Shown: positions 64,000-64,000 of the stretch, piece by piece
Position numbering within the stretch: position 1 is the stretch's first letter
Layout of the letters: each line of letters opens with the position of its first letter
Assembly (NCBI RefSeq): GCF_013141825.1
Contig: NZ_RZNH01000026.1
Span: forward strand, 1 to 64,000
DNA: 64,000 nt
Source of the DNA: Marinifilum caeruleilacunae
GTDB taxonomy: Bacteria; Bacteroidota; Bacteroidia; Bacteroidales; Marinifilaceae
Direction of reading: 5' to 3'
Translations under genes and position numbers: made by a program
The notes under the pieces: model-generated
What the model saw: the letters and a program-made list of their open reading frames with translations, nothing else
The model's database searches: none
What the model was told of the DNA's origin: nothing

Positions 64000-64000
64000 A

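Overview
The window is chromosomal DNA of a Bacteroidota bacterium. The evidence is the type IX secretion (T9SS) and gliding proteins (a type B sorting domain protein, PorP/SprF, GldB), a fused MurF-alanine racemase, SusC-like CarboxypepD_reg domains, DUF1573 and DUF4369 proteins, a LytS/LytTR pair, and promoters of the Bacteroidota type (TTG, about 17-24 nt, TAnnTTTG). Low GC and gene content fit a marine Marinilabiliales/Marinifilaceae-like lineage; that rank is an impression, not a computed result. I found no rRNA, tRNA, CRISPR array, prophage or intact insertion sequence.

Region 1 (1-9493) is the most unusual part. It is a same-strand array: the 3' end of a HYR-repeat surface protein, six small paralogous secreted proteins (226-282 aa), an 854-aa modular adhesin ending in a T9SS type B sorting domain, and a PorP/SprF outer-membrane protein. 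The six small proteins share a signal peptide, an Ig/PKD-like half, two cysteines about 27-29 residues apart (37 in one) and a short P-rich C-terminal strand. None has a T9SS sorting domain. The adhesin starts with a copy of the same module, so the array looks like several subunits plus one anchored member, possibly a surface filament or layer.

Region 2 (9544-24046) is mostly housekeeping: rsmI, a coiled-coil protein, thymidine kinase, murF-alr, a Crp/Fnr regulator, NAD synthase divergent from gldB, a nitrilase-family amidase, 5-formyl-THF cyclo-ligase, a 56-aa 2[4Fe-4S] ferredoxin, an M20 amidohydrolase and two tandem DUF1573 proteins. A gene-free stretch after murF-alr carries REP-like inverted repeats.

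Region 3 (24196-34141) has meaB, a TlpA-like lipoprotein, a znuACB zinc uptake operon with a promoter and dyad, lpdA, an exported PepC-like peptidase, two hypothetical proteins and dps.

Region 4 (34192-44453) has a degenerate DEAD-box-like protein, a vWA/YfbK-like protein with a SusC-type N-terminus, a divergent ECF sigma factor overlapping a fused anti-sigma-like protein, a DMT transporter, two PLP aminotransferases, a lipoprotein and a lytic transglycosylase.

Region 5 (44484-64000) has uvrA (TTG start with a strong Shine-Dalgarno), a nucleoside kinase, an intergenic cluster of DnaA-box-like 9-mers, smpB, two Yip1-like membrane proteins, miaA, a nicotinamidase-like hydrolase, a LytS/LytTR system, a lipoprotein, a TerB-ABCG fusion, a DMT transporter, an S9 peptidase, a MITE-like gene-free stretch and recA. 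Most transcription units end in clear hairpin terminators.
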